From NCBI GenBank assembly GCA_951640165.1, contig OX621242.1, positions 25,354,001 through 25,418,000 on the forward strand: a stretch of 64,000 bases of DNA, in the 5' to 3' direction. This DNA comes from Pseudoips prasinana. Taxonomy: Eukaryota; Arthropoda; Insecta; Lepidoptera; Nolidae. Below, one piece after another: positions 46,142-57,299 of this stretch. Each line of letters opens with the position of its first letter. Positions within the stretch are counted from its first letter, which is position 1. The position numbers and the translations under genes are program-made. The notes below the pieces were generated by a model. The model was given only the letters and a program-made list of their open reading frames with translations, searched no databases and was not told where the DNA came from.

Positions 46142-46379
46142 CGGAAAAACCACCAGAAAAGGCCGAACGAACAGACAGGCCTGAAAAAGCAGAAAGAATG
46201 GAAGAGATCAAACCTCGAACGCGGGAATGGGAGAAACACAAGGCGCCTTGGATGGAGGAGCTGAAGTTAAATCAGGCGAAAAAGACAAGCTTTATTGCTG
46301 ACGGGAAGTCGAGGTCGGTCTCATCGTCGTCCGAGAATAGCGGCATTGCGAGTAAAGCGGGTGGTGGTAGCACGGACAG
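46142..46379 (+). CDS. cindr: cindr exon: Glu/Lys-rich repeats and PWMEELK segment
   Basis: Acceptor ttttag at 46136-46141; donor gtaaga at 46380. Takes one base to complete Ala and ends with two bases of Arg. It encodes two similar EKAER units (PPEKAERTDRPEKAERMEE), then EWEKHKAPWMEELKLNQAKK, the most conserved-looking segment outside the SH3 domains and resembling the family's short W-x-x-E-L-K motif. A Ser-rich run follows (SRSVSSSSENSG). Confidence 0.92.
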
Positions 46380-46719
46380 GTAAGAATTATCACTGGTATC
46401 TAAATTTTCTAACACGCTTCAAGATATGTTTAATATAATATGCTAATTGTAATAACATTTCTTCTATAGTCTTTAGTATATTTTCGCCAAATTTAATATT
46501 CTGCCTTTGTTTTTTACACGGATTGATAGTTTCCGTATATACGGGTGGAATTTTCGTGTTACGTGGATTGGGTCTAGAATAAGAATTAAATAAATTATGT
46601 TGTTGTTATTTTATTATAAATTTGAGAATAGAAATAAATGCATTTCAGTTTACTCTTGCATGAATAAAAAACAACGATGAACGTGCAAATTGTTTTTATA
46701 ATTATTTAATTTTTTGCAG

Positions 46720-46828
46720 AATCCTAGACTGCGGTCTGGAAGAAAAGAGATCTACTCATTCTATGGAGATGTCCAAAAGCACGTCGTCGATCAGCAGTCG
46801 AATGTCAATAGTGGAGAGTTTTGAAGAG
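46720..46828 (+). CDS. cindr: cindr exon: Ser-rich segment
   Basis: Acceptor tttgcag; donor gtaact. Completes an Arg codon and ends in phase 0. It encodes ILDCGLEEKRSTHSMEMSK then STSSISSRMSIVESFEE, likely disordered and a phosphorylation target (inference). Start and end are fixed by phase. Confidence 0.87.
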
Positions 46829-48659
46829 GTAACTATATTTTTTAATTCAATTTTGCAAGACCGGAAGTGCTCATGATGCTGTACAGTTACGAACCTCGGA
46901 ATGTCAGCTTTAGACGAGAAATTTAGCAAACAAAAGAATATTGCGAATTGGTATAGTTTTAATGAAATTTTGTTACTATTAAAACGTAAAAATCTTTTGT
47001 GGAGTCCTTTAAAAAATACTTATGATTACAACATATATATTTTATAATTTACTTCAATATAAGTTACAAATTCTCTGTACAACAATATCGCAAATACGTA
47101 CAAAAGTGGCTTCGTTTTGGGCTAAGAATAAGATAAACTGTCAGCCTAACTAAGAATGAGCTGCATACTTGGATTTCATACATACATAGCACTTATTCTG
47201 TGACTTCATGTCCTCTCCTATTTAATAAATTTAGGCAAATATTTTTTTTAAAGTACGTATTTGTAAAAGAAGCCTTAGTTTTCTCTGAACTTCCTACATA
47301 TACTTTATTTTTCCCCAGATTGTTGTCCCCAGATATTATTATTTTTTTATTATTATCTATACATTACTTCCAACCAGAAGCAGGTATATGAAATTTCGTG
47401 TTTCTTAATTAAAAAGTGACATACTACAATACAACAATTTCTAAAAAGTAATTTCCTTGTGTAGTGGACGGTTACAATATAAAAAACTAGGCAATGCGAT
47501 GATGAATCAGTCATGTCAAGTAGTTTATATGTATATGTTTACATAGATTATCCAATGTGTTAACTTGTGTGAATTGCCGTCACCTCGGTTGTGTGTAGAT
47601 TTAAAGTGATCTTAAACGACTATTTCGTGTGCTGTATTATTAATTTGCCCTTTGGGTTTGAATATCACACGGTACGCCCCTAGCTTGATATTTGACATTA
47701 TGTCAAATCAAATAGATTTAGTTGGCAGTATATCGCGCGTGTGCTATGCTGCGTCATGTAGGAAATAATTAAAAAATAATGTGATTTACCTGAATGTGTG
47801 TCGGCCGACTTAAGGTCTTAGCCCACTTACGACTCTGCTACCACTCGACTAATAAAATATCATTGAAATATGAGCTTTAAGTCGTGGCCTTGCGATATTG
47901 TTTATATTGACAACGTAAATTAGCAGACAGCTCGGTGTCAGCAAGCTTTCCGCCATCAGACTGTTGGGTAGTACTGTTGTGTAAGTGGACCTTTTAATTT
48001 TATGCTGCACAAGAAAAGCGATATCTAAATCGAAATGGTCTTCAATTGCAAATATCCATACGTCGGGAAATATACAATTAAAGAACAATTATTGCGCGAA
48101 TCTTGCTATCTCTTGGCGCCTGTAAGTTACGTTATAAGGCCGGTGGCTGTTATATTATCTTTGTAGAAAGGGGCACATAGTGTTGGGTTCTATTCATTTA
48201 AAATGTACATTGGTAGAAGATGCGAAAACTCTTTAACAGGCTTTTCTGTGCTTTAACAAAAGCTCACAAAACGTTTGTTTTTTAAATTAATAATCAATTG
48301 AATAATCGTGAATTATTAAAATTAACTTTATAATTCCAGACAATTAGTTTTGGGCAAAGAACTTGAACAAAGTACCAACTGTAGTGCAGGTTAAGTTGTT
48401 CACCGTTCGTTAAAGTATTTATTAAATTGGCGATGGTATGGCTTTTTGCGATGCGGTGATTGTTTAAGAATCTGTATCTGTTTGAGAAAAATTATACAAT
48501 GTAAAGGCTGAATTTCTCGATACAGTTCAAACCTTCTATTGAAAAACGCTTAGGACATAGAGGTCTTTAGAAAATGGATTGTTTTGTGTAGAGAATTCTC
48601 CTTTTATTACACGGTCAATTCTTAGAGCAAAATATTCTGGCTTTTAAACCAGAATTTTA

Positions 48660-48732
48660 TAAAAATAAAGATTTGCGTTCACAAGAAAAATATTTTTTAT
48701 TCCGACGCGAATGAAGGCATGGGTTCAGCTAG
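48660..48732 (+). mobile_element. CTAG-type element end, adjacent to a second element
   Basis: gacgcgaatgaaggcatggg then ttcagctag at 48732: a decayed Helitron-like 3' end abutting the start of the next element. Confidence 0.45.
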
Positions 48733-49047
48733 TCTATACAAATAAATAAAATTGGAGTGTCTGTTTGTAATATTGAAATAACCAGTTTTTACTACATAAA
48801 TATATATACGGTACATACACCAAAATAACATTTTTTACCATTTTTGTCTGTCTGTCTGTCTGTTTGTTCCGGCTAATCTCTGAATCGGCTGGTCCGATTT
48901 TGACGGGACTTTTATTGGCAGGTAGCTGATGTAATAAGGAGTAACTTAGGCTACTTTTATTTAAGAAAAAGTATTTTATTTAACTATAAAAACAAGAAAA
49001 ACGAAATAAACTAATAAACACGCGGACGAAGTCGCGGGCACAGCTAG
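48733..49047 (+). mobile_element. Helitron-like non-autonomous element
   Basis: Starts TCTATACAAATAAATAAAAT. Contains a (gtct)n run near 48847. Ends with the cgcggacgaagtcgcg hairpin and cacagctag at 49047. No coding capacity. Confidence 0.6.
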
Positions 49048-49163
49048 TATTAAATAAATTTGTTAAAATAACCTTTTGTCCTGTCACGATAGTTGGAAGT
49101 TACAGATTAGCTTCAAATATTTGTACTATTGAAATCGTAAATAAAATTTTTATTAATTTTCAG

Positions 49164-49269
49164 ACGACGAAAGTGCGTCATTCGTTGGATTCTAAGAAGG
49201 ACGCAACGCCGGCACCTCGCGACTTCGAGTCACAGCCCGTTAAGCCAGTCCAATCACCCACCGCTGCAG
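49164..49269 (+). CDS. cindr: cindr exon: basic/polar linker
   Basis: Acceptor attttcag; donor gtactc (weak). Phase 0 in, ends with one base of Gly. It encodes TTKVRHSLDSKKDATPAPRD and ends PVKPVQSPTAA. PVKP is a short SH3-type proline segment. Confidence 0.88.
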
Positions 49270-49299
49270 GTACTCATATTTATGATACCATTGACTGAA

Positions 49300-49440
49300 T
49301 GTCTTATATGCCAGAATAGAATATTTACATGCTGTTTGCATGATGTACTAAGTCAGCATTATTGATTAAATGTTAATAATAGTGCATTAGTATATTATGT
49401 GAACAACATGTAAATGCTCTATTCTGGCAAATAAGGACGT
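49300..49440. repeat. Imperfect fold-back just after an exon
   Basis: atgccagaatagaatatttacatg near 49309 pairs with catgtaaatgctctattctggca near 49402. A small MITE-like element 30 bp past the donor. Confidence 0.75.
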
Positions 49441-50461
49441 TCGTGTCGTGTAAATATTTGGTAACTGAAAACAGAAGAGCATGTATCAATTTGTTTAAAA
49501 TTTAATACGTAATAAATATTGAATAATTTACAACGAACCTAAAATTTTCAAACTTTTCAACAAAAAGCGTTATAATTTCAATGTCACGATTATAAATCAC
49601 CGTTAAATAATTAGTCTAAATGTCGTTCACTAAATTTCAATTAAAGGAAGTCTTTTTAATTAAAATAAATAAAGACATCTGTAACATAAACAATTATAAT
49701 GCCTACTATTAAATACAACATCAGACAATTTCTTTTAAAATCACCCGTAACTAGTTATAGGTTTAAACTGCAATCTATTATTCTAACATAACATTTGAAT
49801 GTGTTAGTAACAGGCAGATTTCAATTTTTTTGTTAAGTTTTAGATAAGTAAATTCTAACTTATGTAAGGTTGTACCACTCGGCACTTACGATGCGACCTT
49901 TCGAGTATATAGAAAGCTTTAAACTGAACATGCTCTAATGGATTTATACATAATGGGTATATGTAATAATCAATTGGAGCATGTTTTACTTTTTTGGGTT
50001 AGTAAAACAGGTTGTTTCACGTCTTTTTACACCAGTTCATTATTTTTTTACCCAAAACTTCCTCTTTGTAAAATGTTGATACTCGGAAAATATGTTTAGA
50101 TATCAAACTAATATGTGAGGTTTTGTGTCGGGCTTTAACATAGTCTGTTAAAGTTATTTCTCTAAGCGTGTAAATTTAAACCTTTACTTTTTTAACTAAA
50201 ACTTCCTTGATTGAAATTATTAATATGGTTGTTATTAACAATAGGTATATAATTAGTAATACCTAAAAACTCAAAGTTGAAGCTGCCGACAGTAGCTGCT
50301 GGCACCTGTTATTGGGGTAATCCAAAATACGCAAAGTTACTTTTGCATTATTTGTAGGTTGTTGCCACTTCTACTATTTATATTTCCATGTCAATCATAT
50401 GTATCATGTATATGTCTTCATTTAGAATTATCTATCTATGATGTTTTTAATTTATTCCCAG
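49441..50461 (+). other. Intronic DNA, nothing recognised
   Basis: AT-rich remainder of intron 10. A short direct/inverted repeat of gcatgtt...aatggattta near 49930-49985. Ends in attcccag acceptor. Confidence 0.6.
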
Positions 50462-50865
50462 GTCGAACTATACTATCAATGCTAGACGAAATAAAGAAGC
50501 CACAAGCACCTCCGCCCCCCATCGCCACCGCCACCGCTACAACAAACACCTCCACCGACAAATCGCCCAACACCAAAGTCGACAAATCTATCCTACCTAC
50601 AATAAACACAGATAAATCCCCTAACACCAAACCCGAGAAGCCCCTACCTACTGTAGAAAAACCAACAGAAATCAACTCCATCAAGCTATCGAGCAGTATC
50701 TTTGATAAGACGAGCACGTTCGAAAGAATAGAGAAGTCTGAGGAGAAAGTGCCGTATAACTCGATCAATACAGAAAACTCGGGGACGTTGGAAAGGCGGA
50801 TGAATAATATGCAGTCGGAGAAAATTGATAGCAACGATGCGCTGATTGCACAGCTCAATAGTAGG
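50462..50865 (+). CDS. cindr: cindr exon: large Pro/Thr/Lys-rich exon
   Basis: Acceptor ttcccag at 50455-50461; donor gtaagt at 50866. The in-frame reading continues upstream to 50359 by chance, but phase fixes the start at 50462. It encodes GRTILSMLDEIKKPQAPPPP, two TDKSPNTK repeats, KLSSSIFDKTSTFERIEKSE, and TLERRMNNMQSEKIDSNDALIAQLNSR leading into the coiled coil. The largest coding exon in the window, 135 residues, largely low complexity. Confidence 0.92.
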
Positions 50866-50899
50866 GTAAGTAAATCTAAATTGTTTTACATTATAAAAT

Positions 50900-51130
50900 A
50901 AGTTTATTAGGATGAAGATCCTATCCAGAGCCCTCCCAAGGTATGTGTCCCAACCATCTGGGTCAAGGCACAAAAGGAGGGGGACCGGAGCATTATACCC
51001 GCGTCCCCGTGGCTCGCCCCAAGAGAAGTCCACGGCAGGTTAGGTTTAATCGGTGGGAGTCCGACATTCCCACCCGCAGACACTTTTTGCGGGTGGCATG
51101 CGCAGGCATTGCCCCTGCCTTATAAAAAAA
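50900..51130. repeat. GC-rich dispersed repeat
   Basis: cagagccctcccaaggtatg...gtgggagtccgacattccc...gcaggcattgcccctgcctt ending in an A-run. It differs sharply in composition from the surroundings. Probably a SINE or LINE end (+ strand, A-rich tail at 51121-51130). Unclassified. Confidence 0.5.
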
Positions 51131-51974
51131 AGGGAAGATCCTAAATACGGAAGGATTTGACTGATCGTGATTGTCACGTAGGGAAATGCGTCCTTGCGAT
51201 TTATTGCTCTTATTATACGTGTTTTCTTTTCTATCAGAGTTAGTGTGCATGTGAGTATTCAGATTCGAGTAGGGGTGCGGCAGAGCTTCTTTTTATTTGA
51301 CAATATTAAGACGGACCAGCCTGGAAGTAAAAAGCAAATTTCAAAGAACATTAAAACGAATAAAGTTATTAGCATTTAAGCCTTAAACTGGCTGTGGGTT
51401 ATCAGAGACTACATTAATTTTAACCTTATCACTTCGGACTAAGGTCCAAAAACATTTATTTATTTATTTATTTTAATAGGTTAACCAACAATTATTTACA
51501 CATTATAAGCCAGAGTTACAAGCTAAAAGATACAGTTTTTCGTGTAATAATCACTTATAGGCTAACACAGCATGCATATTAAATTAGCAATAATTAACTA
51601 TAAATGTGGAATACAATATAATACTATACAATAAAAGTAGCCAAATACATTAACTAAGGTTATAATGATATAATTGCATATAGAATATATAATTATAAAA
51701 GCATTAAACAATATTAAGTTTCCAAAAAAAAATCATTAATTATGATTAGTAATAACAATTTACATAAACGACTGAGTTTCACTAATTAATTAAATAATAT
51801 AGATACAATAATGTCCATATGCATAACAATTGATTTGCAAGAATTAAGACAAGATTAAATTGAATTTGGTTTGAACAGTTTTCATATAAAACAAAAACTT
51901 AAAACTACATTGTCTGTGAAGTTGATTTAAGGAGTTCAATATTACAAATTTATTTGGATTTTGAATTAAATTAC

Positions 51975-52935
51975 AAAAGTTGATTGACCACCCAAAGCCA
52001 AATGAGACAAGAATCTATACTGATGGGTCAAAAACCGACTCCGGAACAGGAGTGGGAGTTTTCTCAAATGACCTGAACATCAACATATTCAAACCCCTAG
52101 GGATACTCAACACTGTATACCAGGCCGAATGTGTTGGTATCATCCTAGCAGCACACGCAATAAGGGCCAGAAACATCACAAACACTCGTATTCGTATACT
52201 TTCTGACAGCGCCTCAGTACTCCAATCCTTAGGAGGTAACCACTTTACCTCATCACTAATACTAGAATGCCATAACGCATTGGAACACGTTGCGGCACAC
52301 TACAACAATATCATAACACTACAATGGATCAAGGGACACAGCGGATCGCTAGGCAATGATGCTGCTGACGAGCTTGCCAGGAGGGGTTCAAGCGCGACAG
52401 CCATTGGACCTGAACCAACTGTGCCCATACCTTTCACCCAAATACGTAGATGGTTACAGAGCCACACATACACACAATCCGAGAAATGGTGGTCTTCAGC
52501 ATCGGGCTGCAGACAATCCAAAGAAGCAATGCCATGCTTGGATGGTAAGCTAACGAGGCGACTACTGCGGCTAAACAGGAAAAGCCTGCGCGTCGTGGTG
52601 GGGACCATCACCGGACACTGCTCACTAAATAAACACTTCCACACTATAGGTATAACTGACAGCCCTCTGTGCAGAGCATGCATGGACGCTGAAGAAACGG
52701 TCGCGCACGTGCTACTCGAGTGCACAGGCATCACAAAAATCCGGAAGGAAACCCTGGGATCACCAGGAACTCTTACGGAAGCCCTGAGAAGTTTAGGAGA
52801 CCTGATATGCTTCTGGAGGGAGGTGGGCTGGATGGAATGAAGGCTGCCATGGCTCACGTACAATGGTCCACATCAGGACTAAGTGCGGAAACCACACCCA
52901 CTAGCATATTAGTGGGGACAAATGATGATGATGAA
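51975..52935 (+). mobile_element. 5'-truncated RNase H-bearing LINE inserted in the other LINE
   Basis: Opposite in orientation to the host LINE. Comprises the RNase H/C-terminal ORF and a 3' end finishing in gatgatgatg. The host ORF2 reading (...FLFKF) stops exactly where this begins on its left-to-right border near 52935 and resumes near 51974. Confidence 0.78.
51980..52840 (+). CDS. RNase H domain and zinc-knuckle tail of a LINE (R1/I-like)
   Basis: A 286-codon open frame. RNase HI catalytic set in order: YTDGSKT (Asp), AECVGI (Glu), LSDSAS (Asp), GNDAADELAR (Asp). The C-terminal C-x2-C-x8-H-x4-C (CRACMDAEETVAHVLLEC) is the nucleic-acid-binding knuckle common at the end of such LINE proteins. 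RNase H removes the RNA template during target-primed reverse transcription. The endonuclease and polymerase are missing through 5' truncation; the Met is incidental. No internal stop, so the insertion is young. Confidence 0.88.
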   Translation: MIDHPKPNETRIYTDGSKTDSGTGVGVFSNDLNINIFKPLGILNTVYQAECVGIILAAHAIRARNITNTRIRILSDSASVLQSLGGNHFTSSLILECHNALEHVAAHYNNIITLQWIKGHSGSLGNDAADELARRGSSATAIGPEPTVPIPFTQIRRWLQSHTYTQSEKWWSSASGCRQSKEAMPCLDGKLTRRLLRLNRKSLRVVVGTITGHCSLNKHFHTIGITDSPLCRACMDAEETVAHVLLECTGITKIRKETLGSPGTLTEALRSLGDLICFWREVGWME

Positions 52936-53483
52936 AATTTAAATAGAAACAAGGCATCTTGGATTTCTCTACGCGTTTCTAACGGTAGTATTTTAAAATA
53001 CTCGAGACGCGCATTGTACGATGGTAATTCTTTAACTTTTCCTTTTGCAAAAGCCAGATGCCATAAGAATCTTTTTTGCACCCGTTCTATGCGAAGGCTA
53101 TGGGTTGTATAGTGCGGTCTCCATACAACACTGCAATAGTCCAAAATGCTCCTAACAAGGTTATTATATAATAGAATTTTTGTACTACTCAGTTTAAAAC
53201 CCTTAGAGTTTCTAATAACAAAGCCTAACATTTTAGAAGCCTTTTTTATTATTTCATCTACGTGTGGTATAAAAGTTAACTTTTTGTCAAACTTAACTCC
53301 CAAGTCTCTTATGTTCTCAACTTCTTGAAGCTTGTGTTCCCCTATAATGTACTCAGCGCCTATGGCTTGTGTTTTACGAGAATATTTTACGTGGTAACAC
53401 TTGTTAGCATTTAATGTCATGTTATTTATGGAGCACCACTCTATCAGTCGATTTAGGTCATCCTGTAATATTCGGGGTTTCAA
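52854..53483 (-). pseudogene. LINE ORF2, post-YADD thumb region (frameshifted)
   Basis: Continues the reverse transcriptase of 53458-55578 after a frameshift near 53460-53485: LQDDLNRLIEWCSINNMTLN...KCYHVKYS, then LGVKFDKKLTFIPHVDEIIKKA, typical of the region following YADD in Jockey/CR1 LINEs. The last 27 or so codons (from about 52935) come from the inserted RNase H LINE read on its reverse strand, so the C-terminus is not native. Confidence 0.85.
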
Positions 53484-55578
53484 TAACTCTCTTAAACTTC
53501 AGATCATCTGCGTAGAGGTAACATTTGGAATACAGAAAGCAATGGGGAATATATAAATGATTAAAGAAGTTGAAAAGAATTGGAGCCATATGCGATCCCT
53601 GCGGGGCACCAGAGGTTATAATATGGCTCTCGGACTGGAACCCGTTCACAACAACAAAGAATTTTCGTTTAGTTAGGTAAGATTCAACCCACATCAGCAA
53701 CGGGCCATTGATCCCATATGCCGCTAGTTTGGCAGTCAAGATGGAATGAGACATTTTGTCAAAAGCCTTACTGAAATCTGTATAAATCACATCTACCTGT
53801 TTGTTCTGGTCAACTGAGCTTATGAGTGACTCTGAGAATGATAGTAAATTAGTGGAGGTTGATCTAGATGCCACAAATCCATGTTGGTGTTCACTTAGAT
53901 ATAGTCTAAGATGTTGTTGAAGGTAGGGGCAGACCAGAGATTCAAATATCTTGGCAAAGGTGGAAAGAATGGAGATGGGTCTGTAGTTCCCAATCATATC
54001 TTTCCTATCAGACTTGTGTACTGGAACAACTTTAGTATTTTTCCAGTCTGATGGGAAAACTCCCGTAGCCAAAGACAGGTTATAAATTTTCAATAATGGA
54101 GTTACCAAAGAATCAGCACATGAATGAACGAAGAGTGGCGGAATTCCATCAGGACCAGCTCCCTTCCTAATATCAAGCGTCAAGAGCTGTTTAAGTAAAC
54201 ATTTCCTGGTAAGTATAGGGTACGTTAAACACTGACTGTTGTCTTCTACAGAACGAGTAAAGTTAAGATCGTGTTTAATTGTTGTGTTACGGTCGGCGCA
54301 AAAAACTGATGAAAAATGATTGGCGAATAGGTTGCAAATTGATTTGCCTTCAGATGTGGTAGTCAGTCCGTCTGTCATATTCAAAGGGAATGTACTAGAT
54401 CCACCACGTTTGCTCTTAATATAGTTCCAAAATAGTTTGGGATTCGTTTTTAATTCAGATTCAATATTCTTCATGTAGCTGGTGTAAAGTGTCTTGGCTT
54501 TTTGTTGACATCTTTTTCTAATTAGGTTTAGTTCAAGAAGGTCTCTAGGGTTTTTATATTTTTTAAAACGTAATCTCAATTTGTGTTTTTCATTTAGAGA
54601 TTTGATCATTATTTTATTGAACCATGGCGGATAGTAATGGGAACTAGGCTTAAATTCTGGGATATATTTTTCTATAGCTATTTTCAAGATGGCATAAAAT
54701 ATCCCTAACATATCGTTAACGTCATTTAATCCTTGAAAAAGCTGATTCCAATCTGTTTCATTAAAACACTTATTTATTTGCCTGTAATCGGCCTTATAGA
54801 AATTTCGTCGCGTAGTTACTTTATTGTATGGAAGATTAAGTTCTTTTTCAATGGATAGGGTGATATCGAGCGGAGGATGTAGCTTATCAATATTTGTTAA
54901 TGACAAGAGAGCTTCATGTAAAGTGATAGGTACGTTGGTTAATACTAAGTCCAAAATACGATCAGAACAATTTTTTATTTTGTTGTGTTGTGTAAGTTTG
55001 CAAATGTTCATGAATTCCAACAATGAGTTACTGGTGTTAGGTAACGAGTTATCTAAGGAACCTTTGTCCCAATCGATTTTCCCTTGATTGAAATCTCCTA
55101 TTATACATATCGATCTTTCTGTTGATTCGAAAACAATATTGCAGTGTTGTATAAAGTGTTCTATAGTGGAGATAGTAACTGGAGGGGGGAGGTAAATACC
55201 ACAAAGAGCTATCTGTTCGGACTTATGGCCAGATGGGACATCAATTATGACCCATAGGTCCTCACACCTACTTTCCCACCCTTCCATTCGTTTTGAGTGA
55301 ATTTTTTTAGTAACAGCTACTAGAACTCCGCCTCCGTCCTTGTTACTATTAAAGCCTGTTGATTCTCTATCTCTCCTGTGGACTACATATCTGGTATCAA
55401 ATAATTCACTGCTGAGTATATTGCTATTTAGCCAGGTTTCTGTCAATATAATTATATCATAATTCGAGCAAGATAGATTACAGAAGAATGTATTTGATTT
55501 AGTTCTTAGACCTCTACAATTTTGATAATATATTTGTAAATGATTGAATTCTTTTAATATGATATTTTTTATATACAT
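53458..55578 (-). pseudogene. LINE ORF2: AP-like endonuclease and reverse transcriptase
   Basis: 706 open codons. Endonuclease (residues about 10-230): YYQNCRGLRTK, LTETWLN (Glu), GIYLPPP, IIGDFNQGKIDW. Reverse transcriptase (about 440-700): NYRPISILSTFAKIFESLV, HGFVASRST, YTDFSKAFDKMSH (catalytic Asp), GAPQGSHMAPILF, LYADDLKF (catalytic Asp pair). It nicks the target and copies element RNA there. A frameshift right after YADD breaks the product. There is no RNase H in this frame, which fits the Jockey/CR1 group. Confidence 0.9.
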
Positions 55579-55618
55579 GCAAATAAAAAAAAAACATTAA
55601 ACTAATTTCGAACATAAT

Positions 55619-56290
55619 CTAAACAAGTTTTTCTACATAAGCAATATCTTTGATGACTTGACTATCTGATGTTTCGTCTTTCCTGATCATGACTCGCCCT
55701 CCTCTTACCCATACAAATTTGTATCCTAGTTCTCGGGCTTTGATTCGTGTTGCAGCGTGTATAGCTTTGTTTGTTGGAGAAAGATGTTCCATGATGTAAA
55801 TAGGTTTTTTATCTCCCGCGATTCCAATGTGCGACGTGTTAAGCTTATTATCGCTATGGCATTTGTTAAATTTAATGGTGGCTGCTATGAAGGCATCCCT
55901 GATCATAGGAGAGCTAAATTGAGTCACAATGGATCTTGGTCGTTTCGTGTCACGATTCAATTTGGCAATTCTTGTACATTGCAAAATCTGGTCTTCATTG
56001 ACATTGAATCCAATGGTTGAACCCAACTGCTTCATCACAGTTATTAGATTTTCTGATTTAAATTCGGGCACACATTGAATTTCTATATTGTTGTTTCGTG
56101 CATGTTGTTCCATTTGATTGGTCCGCTCATTTAAATTATTGAGAGTATTTTTTAATAATTCGTTTTCTTTTTGAAATGTTCTAAGAATAACCGATGAAGA
56201 TTGCATCTTTGTTTTGAGATCTTCGTATTGTTCATTAATAAAGTTCATCGAGGTTTTAATATCGTTTACCTGCTGAATAACGCTTTTCAA
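55619..56290 (-). pseudogene. LINE ORF1, coiled coil and C-terminal domain
   Basis: In frame with 56354-56701, separated by one TAA (56354-56356) and about 21 codons. A long coiled coil (about residues 1-75, heptads with QENELLKNTLNNLNERTNQ) precedes a basic RNA-binding-like domain (RVMIRKDETS near the end). ORF1 proteins of this type coat element RNA. Confidence 0.8.
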
Positions 56291-56353
56291 TTGATTGTTT
56301 ATAGTAGTTTCAACTATTGCTTTTAATTCCGTAATTATTATTTGCCTTTCCCT

Positions 56354-56701
56354 TTAAAAAAAATCGAGAATAACTTCCTGAAGTTCTTTTCTATTCATAA
56401 CGTTAGATATCGAAGGGGGAGAAACCGTGGGAGAAGGTAAAGCCTTCTTTCTCTTTGGGCGCTTGGTAATGTTCTCTGCTTCCTTTATTTTTCTTATTGG
56501 GGTGTTGTCGTCGTTCTTGCGCCCTTTTTTAGGGGTACAAAGTGGGCAACACCAAGTATGAGATAAGAAGATCGTCGATTCGTCCTGCATGTCAGACGAT
56601 TGCAAACATGCGACGTGATAGTGTTGGTTACAGATACTGCATACAGCGTATTCATCATCTAGGTTTTCAGTACAACATCCCCAAACTATAGAGGCAGACA
56701 T
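56354..56701 (-). pseudogene. LINE ORF1, PHD-finger part
   Basis: Starts MSASIVWGCC. The pattern C..C, CSIC, H..H..C (NQHYHVACLQ), WCCPLC is a PHD-type zinc finger, found at the start of ORF1 in several insect CR1/Jockey-type LINEs. Followed by a basic, Pro/Ser-rich stretch. Ends at an in-frame TAA within a T-run (GAT TTT TTT TAA), after which the coiled-coil part continues in the same frame. Confidence 0.82.
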
Positions 56702-57299
56702 GGTTAATGTAATGTTATAATAATTGCTGTGAATAGAGATGTGAATGTTCTTAATTCCAACACAAAAAATAATATTCAGGCGAGCTCCACAAAAATAGGT
56801 ATTTGTTTAATGTCGCTATCTTGTTTCGATACGTTCCAATATTTAAGCGCAAGTCGATAAATTCAATGCAGGGACGATACAAGAACAATGAGCTTCCACG
56901 TTAATTTCTATCTAACGGCGTTCGCTTTACGGTGAAAGTTCCGTGCACTGCCTATGAGGTGGTTGATTTACTCTGGATGGCAACCTTTCCAATTATGATA
57001 TGTTTAATAATTACTCTTTTATTCTATCAATAGTCTACACCACAGCACAGTAGAACTAAAGTAGAATCAGTCGCTCGGTAATCAGTATTAAGTGACTCAC
57101 CCTCACAAACGCGCATGCTCTTTGCAGTATGTCTCGGCTACCAGGATCGCAGATAAGCAGAGACGCTTACGTGTTGCCAATGCGCTGCTTATCGGTCGAT
57201 ACGCGGGCGGCGCACGGCGCGCGGCGTAACGGAGGATACTCTAGTCGTACTCTTGTTTAGTAATGGCTCCCTGGTATCTCGCACGGATTCAATTATTTA

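Larger units (their letters stand above)
46829..49163 (+). other. cindr intron 9
   Basis: gtaact to tttcag. Apart from the Helitron-like element at 48733-49047 I see only AT-rich DNA and chance ORFs. Confidence 0.65.
51450..57290 (-). mobile_element. Jockey/CR1-superfamily LINE, nearly full length, interrupted
   Basis: - strand order: 5' region (57290-56702), ORF1 with PHD finger (56701-55619), ORF2 with AP endonuclease and reverse transcriptase (55578-52940), then a + strand insertion (about 51975-52935), then the rest of ORF2/3' end (51974-51480) and an (aaat)n tail (51450-51470). There is one in-frame stop in ORF1 and one frameshift in ORF2. The 5' boundary is uncertain. Confidence 0.82.

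Noticed and set aside
50359..50461. Upstream part of the 180-codon ORF as coding sequence or signal peptide
   Set aside because: The hydrophobic leader lies before a good acceptor (ttcccag) and the cindr reading phase requires the exon to start at 50462; the upstream frame is intronic chance.
52300..52863. 187-codon - strand ORF over the RNase H segment
   Set aside because: Antisense shadow of the RNase H/zinc-knuckle frame; no domain of its own.
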